This document shows positions 11,327-23,061 of a stretch of 64,000 nucleotides of DNA, in pieces. The stretch's first letter is position 1; the number at the start of each line of letters is the position of its first letter. Source of the DNA: Cryptomeria japonica. Taxonomy: Eukaryota > Streptophyta > Pinopsida > Cupressales > Cupressaceae. The position numbers and the translations under genes are program-made. Where the stretch lies: contig NC_081412.1 of assembly GCF_030272615.1 (NCBI RefSeq), forward strand, positions 40,230,791 to 40,294,790. The letters are read 5' to 3'. Below the pieces are notes generated by a model. It was not told the DNA's origin and made no database searches. It saw only the letters and a program-made list of their open reading frames with translations.

Positions 11327-12967
11327 TGATGCAGAGATCTTGTGCCTAGCTCTCCAATTCACCCTTACTCACCCCAACTCCTCAACTCACCCTTCTACTC
11401 AAGCTCCTCCAAGGTAACTTGTTAGGGTACACTCCTTAGACCTCCAAGGCCTTAAATCTATTGGCTTTCCTCCTAGGTATAGCCTCTTGAGGTTTCTTGT
11501 TGGTTTTGACCCAAATCTCTGATTTTGAGATGGTCTCCTACTAGTTTCCCAAAACTCCAACTAGGCTCCAAAGACCTCCGCCAAGGATGTTCACTCTAAC
11601 CATGTTTAAAGTTTGTTGTTATGTTTTTTAGGTATTTTAAAGTTCATTTTATTCATTATAAAGTTCTACACCTTCCTCCCAAGCCCTAGGCTTTCAACTT
11701 GCTTCTACCGGCTGCTATTAGGCCTAAATGACTAGCCCTTCTTGGACTATTTTTTTGGTCTTTCCCCCCAAAATTTCCTAACCAACCCAAGATATTTTTA
11801 CATATTTAGATACCCATTTGGAAGTTACACAAGATCACAAAGTTTACCATCTGGGTTTGTCATACAACTAGGGTAACTCAAAATGAGCTATTTTTAAGGG
11901 GTTTAGGGCTTCCAGGCAGTTTTGGAAGATGTGCTCCAAACTCTTCACCAGTCAAAATATACAACTAGAAAAATCTAGGATAATTTTGGTACACCCATAG
12001 ACCTTTCCAAAACACTATGGTTTGCTAAGGTATCAATTCTCCATGACTCTGAAAATGAGCAATCTATGCTGCCCCCACACACTAGCTACAAGCTTGTGTG
12101 TTGTTCATCTCACCCATTCTCCTCCTTGAGGCCTACAAAAAAACAAAAAACCTACTCTAAAACTATTTAAAGAGCCTAAAAAATCCATCCAATGGATTGA
12201 AACTTGTTCCATTCATGGATGCTTAGGTAAAATGCATTTTTACTATCAAAACCCCAAATTTCAAGGGTTTGTGAGCAACTATTACAAAAATAGTGATAAC
12301 TTTTGATTCAAAGCACTTCAGACCTTCATATTATACTTGTTGGAAAGGTAAAGAAAATTTATAACTTACTATGCTACTATTAGCACCATACCAAACTGTA
12401 CAGGTCATACAAAATCAGAAATTCAAAGCAAAAATAGTCCAAATGTGAGAAAAAGCATAGGAAACCCTTGGCAAATGAATTGAATGCAAACCCGAAGTTG
12501 ATTAACCTTGTATTGGAGATGTTTAGAAGGTTTTATACACAATTTCAAGTTGGTTCCAACCAAATTCTAATGCCATTTCCTTCATGGACAACTTTTGCCT
12601 AAAAATGCAAAAGTTGTCATGACAATTTTGACAACTTTTACCCATGAGTGCAAAAACACACTCCAAGGCTCTCAAGTCATTAAAAATCACTCAAATGGAA
12701 TCCTAAAATTGATTAAAACTATTTCCAAATATTCTAGCAAGTTTCCAGGAATCCACCTGGTATAAACCAAAAATTGACATTTTGACAACATTTCAGGAAA
12801 ATGACAATTTTGGATCCTGAGCACAACAAAAGTGTGGAAAACCAAACTATGGCTTCAAAAAGCATCATAGGACTTATTCCACCTTATTACAACATAAAAT
12901 AACTTGAAATCACACAAAAACTCTAAAATTCAAGAAAAGACAACTTTGAGCTAGGTGCCCTGCACCG
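11327..12967 (-). repeat. 3' LTR of the chromovirus
   Basis: Read on the plus strand it starts TGATGCAGAG and ends TGCACCG; the partner LTR ends TGCACCA. A perfect-stem hairpin built of CAACTTTTGC and GCAAAAGTTG lies at about 12590-12617 and also in the other LTR. It holds no gene. Confidence 0.92.
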
Positions 12968-12982
12968 TACTCCCCTGGGGCA
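12968..12982 (-). promoter_or_regulatory. Polypurine tract of the chromovirus
   Basis: On the minus strand CCCCAGGGGAGTA abuts the 3' LTR, the expected place for plus-strand priming. It is less pure than usual, so the call rests mainly on position. Confidence 0.55.
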
Positions 12983-12988
12983 AGGAAC

Positions 12989-14341
12989 TCAAGTCCCTTG
13001 AGTTATCAGGTCTGCTAGTTGTACTTCATGATGAATTATGTCAGCTTCTAAAATACACATAGCCTCTGAATTAGGTAGACCTTCCCACTTCACAATATAA
13101 TGTTTGTAGATGCCCTTTCTTGTCTTCTTGATCACCTTGGTATCCAAGATGCTTTCCAACTGAATCGGTTGACTAACTAGTAAATCCTTCACCCAATCCT
13201 CTTCAGATTGCAATGTGGTATCCATCTAAGAGGTTTAAGTTTCTCCTTTATAGGGATACAAGTCACAAATATTGAAAATAGGAGATATGGCCAAAGAAGG
13301 AGGTAGTTCAACCTCATAGGCATTTTGGCCAAACTTATGCACAATCTTGAGTGGCCCAATCTTCTTCATCATCAACTTGGTTGGATGTCCTTTTGGAAGT
13401 CTTTCCTTTCTGAGATAAGCCAAAACTATGTCTCCAACCTTAAATTACAAGTTCCTCCTTGATTGATCAACTTGTTCCTTATATTTATCTGATTTTTGTT
13501 GCAAGGACTGTCGTACTTTGTCATGAATTTCCTTAATACCTTCAGCAAAACTCTCTCCTTGAGCACTCTTGTGGGTCATTGTACAGATATCACTAAGTTC
13601 TAAGACACCTCTAGGATGCATTCCATAAACAATTTCAAAAGGACTTCTACCTGTGCTCTGGTTGATTGAATCATTGTATGCATACTTTGCTTGGCTAATC
13701 ACCAAGTCCCAAGTCGGACCATGCTGCTTAGTGAGACACCTTAGGAGATTACCCAAGGACCTATTGACCACCTCAGTCTGACCATTTGATTGTGGATGGT
13801 AGGAAGATGAAAATGAGATTCTAGTACCCAACTTCTTCCACAAGGTTCTCTAGAAGTGACTCAAAAACTTAACATCCCTATCACTCATAATGCTAACTGG
13901 AAGTCCATCAATTCTTACTATTTCTTTGAAGAAAAGACCTGCAATATTGGTGGCATCATTGGTACTCTTACAAGGGATAAAGTGAGCTATTTTTATGAAC
14001 CTATCTACCACCACATAAACACTATCAAATCCTCTTGGTGTTCTTGGTAAACCCAACACAAAGTCCATGCTCAAATATTCCCAAGGCCTTTGGGGTATGA
14101 CTAAGGGCTGATATAAACCTACATTACTTGCTAATCCTTTTTCTCTTTGACATATGGCACATTGTTCAACAAATCTCCTTACTTCTAATTGCAACTTGGG
14201 CCAATAGTAGAACCGACTAACCTGCTCCATTGATTTATCATCGCCAAAATGACCTCCTAGACCCCCTTGATGTTTCTCTTGAATGATGTTTTGTCTCATA
14301 AAGCATTGGGGTATACAAAGGAGATGTTCTTTAAACAACAA
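12989..14341 (-). pseudogene. Chromovirus integrase and chromodomain
   Basis: One frame with stops near 14342, 13844, 13424 and 13226. The N-terminal zinc-binding region shows two His followed by CAICQ. The catalytic core has Asp in MDFVLG, Asp in MSDRD and Glu in GQTEVVNR, so the DDE triad is present. The part at 13235-13423 corresponds to the C-terminal DNA-binding region. The last 78 codons end in a chromodomain, with YIVKWEGLP as the signature. Chromodomains steer integration to marked chromatin. One stop (13844-13852 region) follows SHF where a Trp codon would fit, TGG to TAG. Confidence 0.85.
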
Positions 14342-14347
14342 ACCTTC

Positions 14348-14905
14348 CTATAGCATATACTCTGAGTAGGAAACATGAGAAGTGTTAGAAAAATATGAAC
14401 ATTTAGCATATATATCAGCAAAATCTTTGTCTTCTTTGTAGAGGTCTCTCAACTCCTCCAACCCCACACTGTGCAATTTAATCTCTTGTATGGTCATGAA
14501 TCTCCTACTGAGTGCATCAGAAACTTTATTTGAGGTGCCTTTCTTATGCTTGATAGTGAAGGTGTAAGATTGTAGGTATTCTACCCACTTGAGGTGCTTT
14601 TGATTCAACTTCTCTTGTCCATTGAGAAAACTAAGGGCATGGTTGTCAGTATAGACCACAAACTCTTTGGGCAGCAAGTAATGACGCCACTTCTTCAAGG
14701 CTTACACCATGGAATACAACTCCAAGTCATACACAGAGTACTTTTGTTTTTCTTCATTCAACTTTTCAAAGAAAAAGGCTATGGGAAGACCCTCTTGACT
14801 CAAAACAGCCCCTATTGCCCTTTGACTAGCATCACACTCAACTGTAAATAATTGATTGAAATCAAGTAACCTAAGGGTAGGTAACTCAACTATCTTCTTT
14901 TTCAA
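14348..14905 (-). pseudogene. Chromovirus RNase H
   Basis: Same frame as the integrase downstream. It shows VECDASQRAIGAVL near the start and VVYTDNHAL further on, which carry Asp residues of the active site, then DALSRR at the end. A stop near 14702 separates the two halves and fits a CAG or CAA codon mutated to TAG or TAA. RNase H removes the RNA template during reverse transcription. Confidence 0.85.
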
Positions 14906-15947
14906 AGACTCAAATCCCTTTTGGGCCTCCTCTGTCCACCTAAACTAACACTTGACTTCCCCTTTGATAGTATTGAGCACAGGAGCACACACATGACTAA
15001 AGTTTCTTACAAACTTCCTATAAAAGGATGCTAACCCATGAAATCTCCTAACATCACTAATATTCTTAGGTGTAGGCCAACTAAGGATTTCCTCAACCTT
15101 ACTAGGATCCATTTTTTACTAGGATCCATTTTGAGACAACCTTGTGAAATGACAAAACCAAGATATACAAGTTCAGTCTTGAGAAGCTCACACTTTTCAA
15201 GGTTGATTTTGAGTTGTGCCTTTTCAGCTTCTTCAAGACCATCTCCACATCCTTGAGATGTTCTTCTTTGGACCTACTAAATATTAGATTATCATCAAGA
15301 TATACAATTACAAATTTACCTATGAACTCAGCCAAGACTTCATTCATGAGCCTTTGAAAGGTGCTAGGTGCATTGGTAAGGCCAAATGGCATGACCAACC
15401 ACTCATAGAGGCTAGCATTGGTCCTAAAGGTTGTCTTCCATTCATCCCCTAGTCTGATTCTTATCTTATGATAACCTGATTTTAAATCCACCATTGTGAA
15501 GTAGCTTGCACCCCCAAGATTGCCCAACAGGTCTTCTATCCTTGGCATAGGGAGTCGGTACCTTATAGTGATCTTATTGAGTGCTCTATAATCTATACAC
15601 ATTCTCCATTTTCCCCCTTTCTTGGGTGCTAAGATAGTAGGTACAACACATGGACTCAAACTCTTTTTGATGAATCCTTTGTCTAAGAGCTCCTGCACTT
15701 GTTTGACAATTTCTTCATTTTGACTAGGTGTCATTTTGTAAGCAACCTTGTTAGGAAAACTTACCCTTGGAATCAGGTCTATTTGGTGATTTACATCCCT
15801 CATTGGTGGCAAAGAATCAAGTAGATCTTCTCCTATTACTTCTACATATTGTTTGAGTTGACCCTTCACCTCTTGTGGCACTTCTTCCATTGGATCTACC
15901 TTACCTTCTTCACTAGGTTTGAGCACAATAGCATATCCTTGATCTCC
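14906..15947 (-). pseudogene. Chromovirus reverse transcriptase (frameshifted)
   Basis: The best part is 15102-15926, with WRMCIDYRALN, DLKSGYHKIR, MPFGLTNAPSTFQ and the catalytic YLDD box. Two defects break the end: a one-base loss near 15220 and a 17-bp tandem duplication (about 15101-15134) containing GGATCC. Their sum explains why RNase H is in another frame. The stop just upstream at 15948 would be TAA replacing a sense codon. The final part to 14906 is only loosely recognisable. Confidence 0.88.
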
Positions 15948-16487
15948 TTATTTTATCACCTTAAGAAACTCTTTTCCACTCATCATCATCACACTTGATC
16001 CCACTTTTTTTTCCTCTTTTGGATCAATTAATGGATCCATTTGATACCTCTTACCATTCTTGATAATGATATAGCTATTCATCTCTCCATCATGCTGAGC
16101 CTTTACATCAAATTGCCATGGACGTCCCAACAGCAAATGGCAAGCATCCATAGGCAATATATCACATAAAATCTTGTCCTTATACTCACCAATCTCATAG
16201 TCTACCCATGCTTTCTCATCAACTAAGACATGTTGGCCCTGGTTGAGCCATGAGAACTTGTAGGGAGTGAGATGTGGTAGCCTCTTTAACTTGAGTTTAT
16301 CCACCATTTCAGTTGAAACTATATTCTCAGTTGAACCTGAGTCTATAATCACTTTGCAAATTTTTCCTTGAGACTTAAAGGTTATTCTAAACAAACTCTT
16401 CCTTTGTGGTGGCTCTTGAGCTTGAGGAATCTTCAACAAAGACCTTCTTAGCATTAAACTTTCACCATCTGTCACTGGGCCTACCTT
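15948..16487 (-). pseudogene. Chromovirus aspartic protease region
   Basis: IIDSGSTENIVS is the retroviral-type aspartic protease motif (DSG). LLLGRPWQFD follows, as usual in gypsy proteases. On the minus strand the frame joins exactly in phase with gag at 23062 once the inserted element and one TSD are ignored, so gag and pol formed one frame. The protease would cut the polyprotein. Confidence 0.82.
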
Positions 16488-16492
16488 GCTGA
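16488..16492. other. Target-site duplication GCTGA (left) of copy 2
   Basis: GCTGA at 16488-16492 and at 23057-23061 bounds the inserted LTR element. Confidence 0.9.
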
Positions 16493-17277
16493 TGTTGGCA
16501 TATGCACACTCCAATGAGACATTGTATGTGATTGAAGGTTTTGTCATTGATGGCAACCTTGCAATCCTACGGCATCGGCTAAAGCATTATACCGGCATCA
16601 GTAGATCACAATCTATAGCGGCACTGGCACAGAAGAAAGAAAGTATAGCGGCACAGAGGCCGACAAGATTTTGTTATATTTTATTTTGTTTATTATTCTA
16701 AAAATGTGTAAGCAGACTTGGCAAATTGTAAAATGACTCTTATATATAAAAGAGATCATTGTAGACATTTGAAAGAGTGATGTAGAAGTGATATAAGGAA
16801 AATATAAGGCAGACCTATTGTGTGAAATATAGGTCAAGAGGTATATGTAAAGAACAGAACAGGAACCGATACTGAATCAGGCATTGAAGATGCTATTGTA
16901 AAGCAATACAAGTTATTGGATTTGTATAATCCTTATTGTAAGTCAATGAGACTTCACATTGACCAGTGAGCTCTAGGCAGTTGGCCTTCCTACATGTGCA
17001 GGCCCCTATTGTAAGTAATATTCTCTTATTGGCTAGTGAGTGAATATTATGGGTCACAAATCCCACTGAGGTTTTTGCCACACTGGGTTTCCTTGTTAAA
17101 ATCTTGAGTTATGGTGTTCTTTTCATGTGGATGTTCTTGATTATGTTTATTGCATTATTTCTTGCATACTGGTACACTGTTATATTATGTTCTGCATGTT
17201 TTAAGCTAAGAAGTTCCATTAACCAGTTAGATACTGATTCACCCCCCCCCCTCTTAGTATCTGTGGGATCCCTAACA
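16493..17277 (+). repeat. 5' LTR of copy 2
   Basis: TGTTGGCATATG to CCTAACA. TATA-like TATATATAAAAG at about 16741-16752. The limits agree with 22274-23056. Confidence 0.9.
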
Positions 17278-17278
17278 A

Positions 17279-17291
17279 TTGGTATCAGAGG
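17279..17291 (+). other. Primer binding site, copy 2
   Basis: TTGGTATCAGAGG adjoins the LTR. Compared with copy 1 the final match to initiator-Met tRNA has changed from GAGCC to GAGGC. Confidence 0.8.
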
Positions 17292-17348
17292 CTAGTCCTC
17301 TATTTTCAGAAGCCTAACAACTTGAGGAAGATCTTGACACCGGTAAAG

Positions 17349-18506
17349 ATGGAAAATCTAATGAAGCAACTTGAAGGAGCTCTTCCAGACTATGATGCAG
17401 AGAAATTGAAAAATATCAAATTAGAAGATGATTTAAGGGCAGCTCAAGACATCATTTAGGCACTTCAAGAAAATTTTACTGTTGCAAGAAATAAGAGAAG
17501 AGAACTTTGTGAAAAATTGTAAAATGAGAATGATGAAAACGAATCACTTAATGATATGATAAGCAAGTTGAAACAAGAGATCATGACAATAAAAAAAAAA
17601 ATGCAGGATATGACTATGAGATTTTGCAAAGAGATTGAGGATAGGAAGAAGAATGAAGAAGAATTGACCAGAAGACTAAGTGATGCAGCAAATGAGAACA
17701 CAAGACTTATCTATGAAAATGACATGTTGAAGACAGATCTGATGCATACTCAGAATGACTCAAATGAACTGATGAGACAAAAGGAAGTCTTAGAAAGAGA
17801 ACTAGAAACTACAAATCAACACAAAGAAAAATTCAAGAGAAGCTCAGAGGAACTTGGCATCTTGCTGAAGAATCGAAAACCTAAAGGTGACACTTCTAGA
17901 ATTGGCTTTGAAGTTGGTGAAAGCTCCGATACTGCAAATACTCACGATCACAACAAACCGGTAAGACAACCTAATGCTTATAAATTCAATGGAAAATGCT
18001 TTAACTACAATAAGTATGGTCATAGAGAAAATGAATGTAGATCTAGAAATTATTAGAATATCAACACATCCATCGGTCAATGTTCTAAATGCAACAAAGT
18101 TGGTCAAAACTCTGAAAACTGCAGAATGAATGTGAGATGTTATGTTTGTGGAAGATTTGGACATTTATCGAATCAGTGCAGAACACAAACCGACATAGGT
18201 TATGGAAAAGCTATTCAGAAAAATAATGTAACTTGTTATGCATGTAACAAGATTGGGCATATTGCTAAATTCTGTAGAAGTAAAGGAACACCGGTAGATA
18301 ACAAAAGTTCTAGCTTGAAAGGTAAAGAAAAAGTTGAAGAGGTTAAGCAAGAATTCTCAAAACAATGGACTAGGAAAGCTAATCTAAATATTGGGAATAC
18401 TCCTCCACCAGTAGAACAAACCAATGCTTCACTGGTAGGATAGAGTGATGCTTCACCGGAAGGATAGAGCAGTGCTCCACCGACAGGAAGTTCTTCATCT
18501 AATTGA
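17349..18506 (+). pseudogene. ORF1 of copy 2: gag-like protein (five stops)
   Basis: Exactly 386 codons, as in copy 1, with no frameshift. Stops are TAG 17457, TAA 17520, TAG 18054, TAG 18441 and TAG 18465. In copy 1 the last four are CAA, CAA, CAG and CAG. The coiled-coil part is clear. Of the four zinc knuckles the first has lost a cysteine (CFNY for CFNC); the other three are intact at the protein level. The role is as for copy 1, an inferred RNA-binding structural protein. Confidence 0.85.
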
Positions 18507-18809
18507 AGAAAGTTTCTTTGAGGGTTTTTGCAATCTAATGACACATGTATTATTATTCCCTTGGTTAGAGATAAGAAGTTGAAAATTACTCATTACCAGC
18601 AAACAATGTTAAGTGAATACTTAACCAGCATGCAATTAATGTGGCAGATGGCGAATAGACACTATAATATTTAGGTTTTGGCCCCATTTCATTTCACTGA
18701 GATTTCAAATTTATGAAGAGCGCGAAGATTTCGAGCTAAGGCATTTCGAGCAAAGAAGCAAGAGCACCCCAAGCAATCATCCATCCAAGGTAGTAAAAGT
18801 TATTTAATC

Positions 18810-21800
18810 ATGGCATCCACCTCTGCAATTGAATATGTAGCAAACCCTATTGTTGTTGAAGTGATAAAAAGACCTAGGTCCATATTTTAGTTAGTTCCGG
18901 AGATAGTAAAGAAAGATGATACCTTAGGTTCTTTTTCTCAAATTCCTAAGGGAGTTGTTAATGTTGAAGACCTCAGAATGTACATCCACTACAACATTGA
19001 GGAATTAGGAGATGAGGAAATTAAAACCATGTATAAAACCATGATATGTGATAATACCGGCAATATAAAAGATGAACACAAGATCATTGAGACCCTAGGA
19101 TTTACAGAGATCCTTAGCATTCCTGAATTCCCCAAGGATGTGATTAGGATAGTCTTAAGCAAGGTACATGGAGAATTTTTTTGGTTAAATGCAGTCCACA
19201 AGATCACCAAGGCAGCTGTGAAAGCTGTCACAGGGTTACCGACCACCGGTAAAAGACCAAATAAAACCAAGAAGGTTTCCAATGACCTAGTTATAAAACT
19301 AACTAGTGCAACATTCGACAAGAGGTCCCTAAGAGTTAATGATGTAACAGATATCAATGTGAGATTCATCAGCATGATATTAGGATATAAAGCTACTCAT
19401 GCAAATAGAATTAATTTAGTCTCAAGCTTATGCATTAAGAGTGCTTATGACATGGTCACAGACAATGGAAAAATTGATATATGTGAATGGTTAAAAGATG
19501 AATTAATTGACAACCTTGGAAATATCAAGAAGGACAAAAAAGGAACTTTCAGGTTTGGAAATCTGCTAGTATGTTTGATGCTACACATAACAAAATAGGT
19601 TCCCGGTATAGGTTACAAAGAACTTGGATATGATATACCGGTAGGCAAACAATTAACAAAACTATTTAATAATATGGATGAGAACAAGGAAAACAGTATT
19701 CATGACTTTTTTCAAGCATTAAAGACCAAAATGAAGAAAAGAATAAGGTTATCATAGAAGATTGTAGACAAATACAAAGATGAAATATGCTTTGTAATCA
19801 AGAAAGATGAAATCTGGATGGAAGTGGTCATCCCAAGGATAGTTTGGGTAACTGAGATGGGCTATGAAATAGATGATCACATAGTTGAAACATATGCTAA
19901 GGCACTTTTGGAAGCCCCCAGAGATCCTAAAGAAGAAGTATTTGGTAGTGCTAAAACCATAGAAAGTCAAATACAATCTAAGAAGAGAGTGAAAAAGGTT
20001 GAGGCAGTTGTAAGGAAAGGTTCTAGAAAAGCAAAAGCCATCAAAGAAGATGTATTAAAGAAAATTGGTATAACAGAGGATGAGTTAGCAGCTCCACAAC
20101 CTGAAACTCACCTATCACTGGTAGATACTTCTTTAGGAAGTGACATGCCTGCAACTTTCAAAAGAGTTGTAAGGAAAAGAAATCCCTCACCGGCAACCAC
20201 ACCCTCACCCAGGAGGACAAGGCAAAAGCAACAAGCAGTGAGATATCCGGTAAGAAAGGCCACACCAAAGAAGAAACTGACACCCAAGAAGAAGAAAAGG
20301 ACAAACAAAGACTTGGCTCCTCTTGATATACTGCTGAATGAAATCACAAAGGAAGGTAAACTGAAAAACATAGAGAAAATATATGACACTCTAACAGCTG
20401 ATGAAAAAGAGCAAGTTGAAAATAGTGTTATATTACATATGGATATGTATAAGAAGTTTTTAATGAAAATAGTCAATGAAGTTCCAAATGAACTATTCAA
20501 AAGAATAGAAGCAAGAAGACAAGCAGTGATAGAACTGGATAAGAAAATAAAGATTGAAAAGCTACTTGCTGTATATCTGGTAAACTCTCCACAAGAAATT
20601 GATGACCTAATTGCTCAAGCTAACCGGATAGTATTTTCTACTGCACATTGACACGTTGCTTTAATGGTAGGAAGAGTCAATGAGGTAACATAGGAGACAG
20701 AAGATGGATGGGATATATTCTTGGTTGAGAAAGAAAAACAAGAAGAGTGCAAGAACCCCAAACCCATAAAAGTTCATCAGAAAGATAGAGACAAGGGAAA
20801 AGGAAAAGTTTGTGGACCATCTAGTATCAAGGTTAGAGACAACTTACCCCCACCTCCTTTAAATACTCCACCGGTAAAAACAACAACTACAGATGATCAA
20901 CCGACAGCTAAGAGTATGGATGTAGAGGATAATAATCCTAATCCTGAAGTCCTATATACTGTGAATGTTGATACTCAGAAGATCAACATAGTGGTAGACA
21001 AAGATTCAACTGATAAGGCTAATATGGCTAGTGAGCCTCCAGTAGCAGGGGAAACTGCTAAACCAGCAGAAGATAAAGAGCAAAAGGTAGAGACTGAGAC
21101 ACAAACTGAGGCATTGAAACAAACAGAGCAAAAGGCTCTAGAACAACAACAAGAACAGGTACATAAGGAAACAGTGCCACCGACAACTACTGAAAAACCA
21201 GTGCTTAAAGAAATGCAGACATAGACAAACCTACCAGAGGTCAATACAAGCTTGGTTACCTCCACCAGTACTCAGATTGTTTGATCATCATCAGGATACA
21301 AATCAACAAATGTGACTGAGGTCCTATTAGATTCAATCAAGAAAATAATAGACTGTAGCTCACAAGCTTACAAAGCAATTGATGATTCCATACCAATTTT
21401 GAAGGTAATTGCTCCCAATTGTAATATAGACAATAAAGATTCTTTAGGACAACTGGATACACTGTGTAAATATATATCAGAAAACATTGAGAAAATAAAA
21501 GAAGAGTCAGTGAAGGATAAAGTAGAAGTTGAAAAACAGAAATTCTTTGATGAACAAATAAAGAAGTGTAATAGAGATTTTGACACACTTCTACCGGAAT
21601 TATGTAATTTGTTGAAAGAGTACAAAAATTTGTACAAAGATACCTGTAAAAAAAAAATTTTGACTGTAGATATAGACAAGAAAATGAGCAAGGTACAGGA
21701 TGAGATCAATAAACATGCAAACAGTTTTGTCAACTCACCTGATACACTATTAGTTTTTGAGGAGAAGATAACAAATTTTGAGGAAGAACTACTCAAATTG

Positions 21801-22067
21801 GAAAGAGAGAAAGAAAGAATAACAAGTAAGGCAAAACATTTGAGATCAAAACTAAGTCCAAGATTGGAATATCTAGCATCTCTACGGAAGGAAGTATCTG
21901 AAGCACTAATACGGGGAAGCAAAACACTGGCAGAGCATTTGCAGCATCTCACTGGTACAATGAAGAGAACAAAGACAACAATAAAGGATAGCAAGAAGTT
22001 TAAGGATAGTATTAACTTGATTTTGGGAGATCTTTCTCAAATTGTAACCACCCAGTTACAAGGTTGA
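18810..22067 (+). pseudogene. ORF2 of copy 2: unknown protein (seven stops)
   Basis: A frame of 1,086 codons with no frameshift. Length differences from copy 1 are whole codons, mostly in the acidic, Pro/Gln-rich middle. Stops: TAG 18888, 19596, 19755, 20691 and 21222; TGA 20649 and 21282. At 19596 and 19755 copy 1 has CAG; at 18888 and 21222 it has CAA. The same layout is seen: globular N-terminal part, basic Lys/Pro segment (PKKKLTPKKKKR), acidic linker and C-terminal coiled coil. The start is the ATG shared with copy 1. I cannot name a function. The conserved frame over more than 3 kb in two copies argues that the protein mattered to the element. Confidence 0.8.
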
Positions 22068-22112
22068 AACTACAAACTCTACTAACATCTTGACAACCTT
22101 TGTCATTGATGC

Positions 22113-22272
22113 CAAAGGGGGAGTAGTGGGATGAGAAAATTCAATCACAGGACAGGAACCATATGCTTAGGGGGAGCACACACATTTTTGGTAACAGTTT
22201 TGGACTACACATTTTTGGATACTTTTTTTTGAAGTTTCTCATGAGTGTTGCCATCAATGCCAAAGGGGGAGA
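22113..22272 (+). promoter_or_regulatory. Three polypurine tracts, copy 2
   Basis: AAAGGGGGAG (about 22113-22123), AGGGGGAG (about 22169-22176) and AAAGGGGGAGAT (about 22262-22273), spaced as in copy 1. Confidence 0.8.
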
Positions 22273-22273
22273 T

Positions 22274-23056
22274 TGTTGGCATATGCACACTCCAATGAGA
22301 CATTGTATGTGATTGAAGGTTTTGTCATTGATGGCAACCTTGCAATCTTATGGCACCAGCAAAAGCATTATACTGGCATCAGCAGATCACAATCTACATC
22401 GACACCGGCACAGAAGAAAGAAAGCATACCGGCACAGAGGCCGACAAGATTTTGTTATATTTTATTTTGTTTATTATTGTAAAAATATGTAAGCCGACTT
22501 GGAAAATTGTAAAATGACTCTTATATATAAAAGAGATCATTGTAGACATTTGAAAGAGTGATGTAGAAGTGATATAAGGAAAATATAAGGTAGACCTATT
22601 GTGTGAAATATAGGTCAAGAGGTATATGTAAAGAACATAACACGAATCAGTACTGAATCAGGCATTGAAGATGCTATTGTAAAGTAGTACAAGTTATTGG
22701 ATTTGTATAATCCTTATTGTAAGCCAGTGAGACTTCCCATTGAGCAGTGAGCTCTAGGCAGTTGGCCTTCCTGCATGTGCAGGCCCCTATTGTAAGTAAT
22801 ATTCTCTTATTGGCCAGTGAGTGAATATTATGGGTCACAAATCCCACCGAGGTTTTTCCCACACCGGGTTTCCTCATTAAAATCTGGTGTTATGGTGTTC
22901 TTTTCATGTGGATGTTCTTGATTCTGTTTATTGCATTATTTCTTGCATACCGGTACACTATTATATTATGTTCTGCATGTTTTAAGTTAAGAAATTCCAT
23001 TAACTAGTCAGTTACTGATTCACCCCCCCCTCTTAGTATCTGTGGGATCCCTAATA
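22274..23056 (+). repeat. 3' LTR of copy 2
   Basis: Starts TGTTGGCATATG and ends CTAATA, followed by GCTGA. TATA-like element at about 22521-22532. Confidence 0.9.
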
Positions 23057-23061
23057 GCTGA

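Larger units (their letters stand above)
16493..23056 (+). mobile_element. Non-autonomous LTR retrotransposon, copy 2
   Basis: Same family and layout as 424-7049: LTRs of about 785 bp, primer site, ORF1, ORF2, three polypurine tracts, no pol. It sits in the gag-pol frame of the chromovirus, in the opposite orientation. It has about twelve internal stops against four in copy 1, so it may be older or more heavily mutated. The LTRs lack some short segments present in copy 1. Confidence 0.88.

Noticed and set aside
21368-21994. Long minus-strand frames opposite ORF2 (also 18989-19375 and 5300-5761)
   Set aside because: Antisense shadows of a Lys/Glu-rich coding strand; not kept equally in both copies and without any signature.
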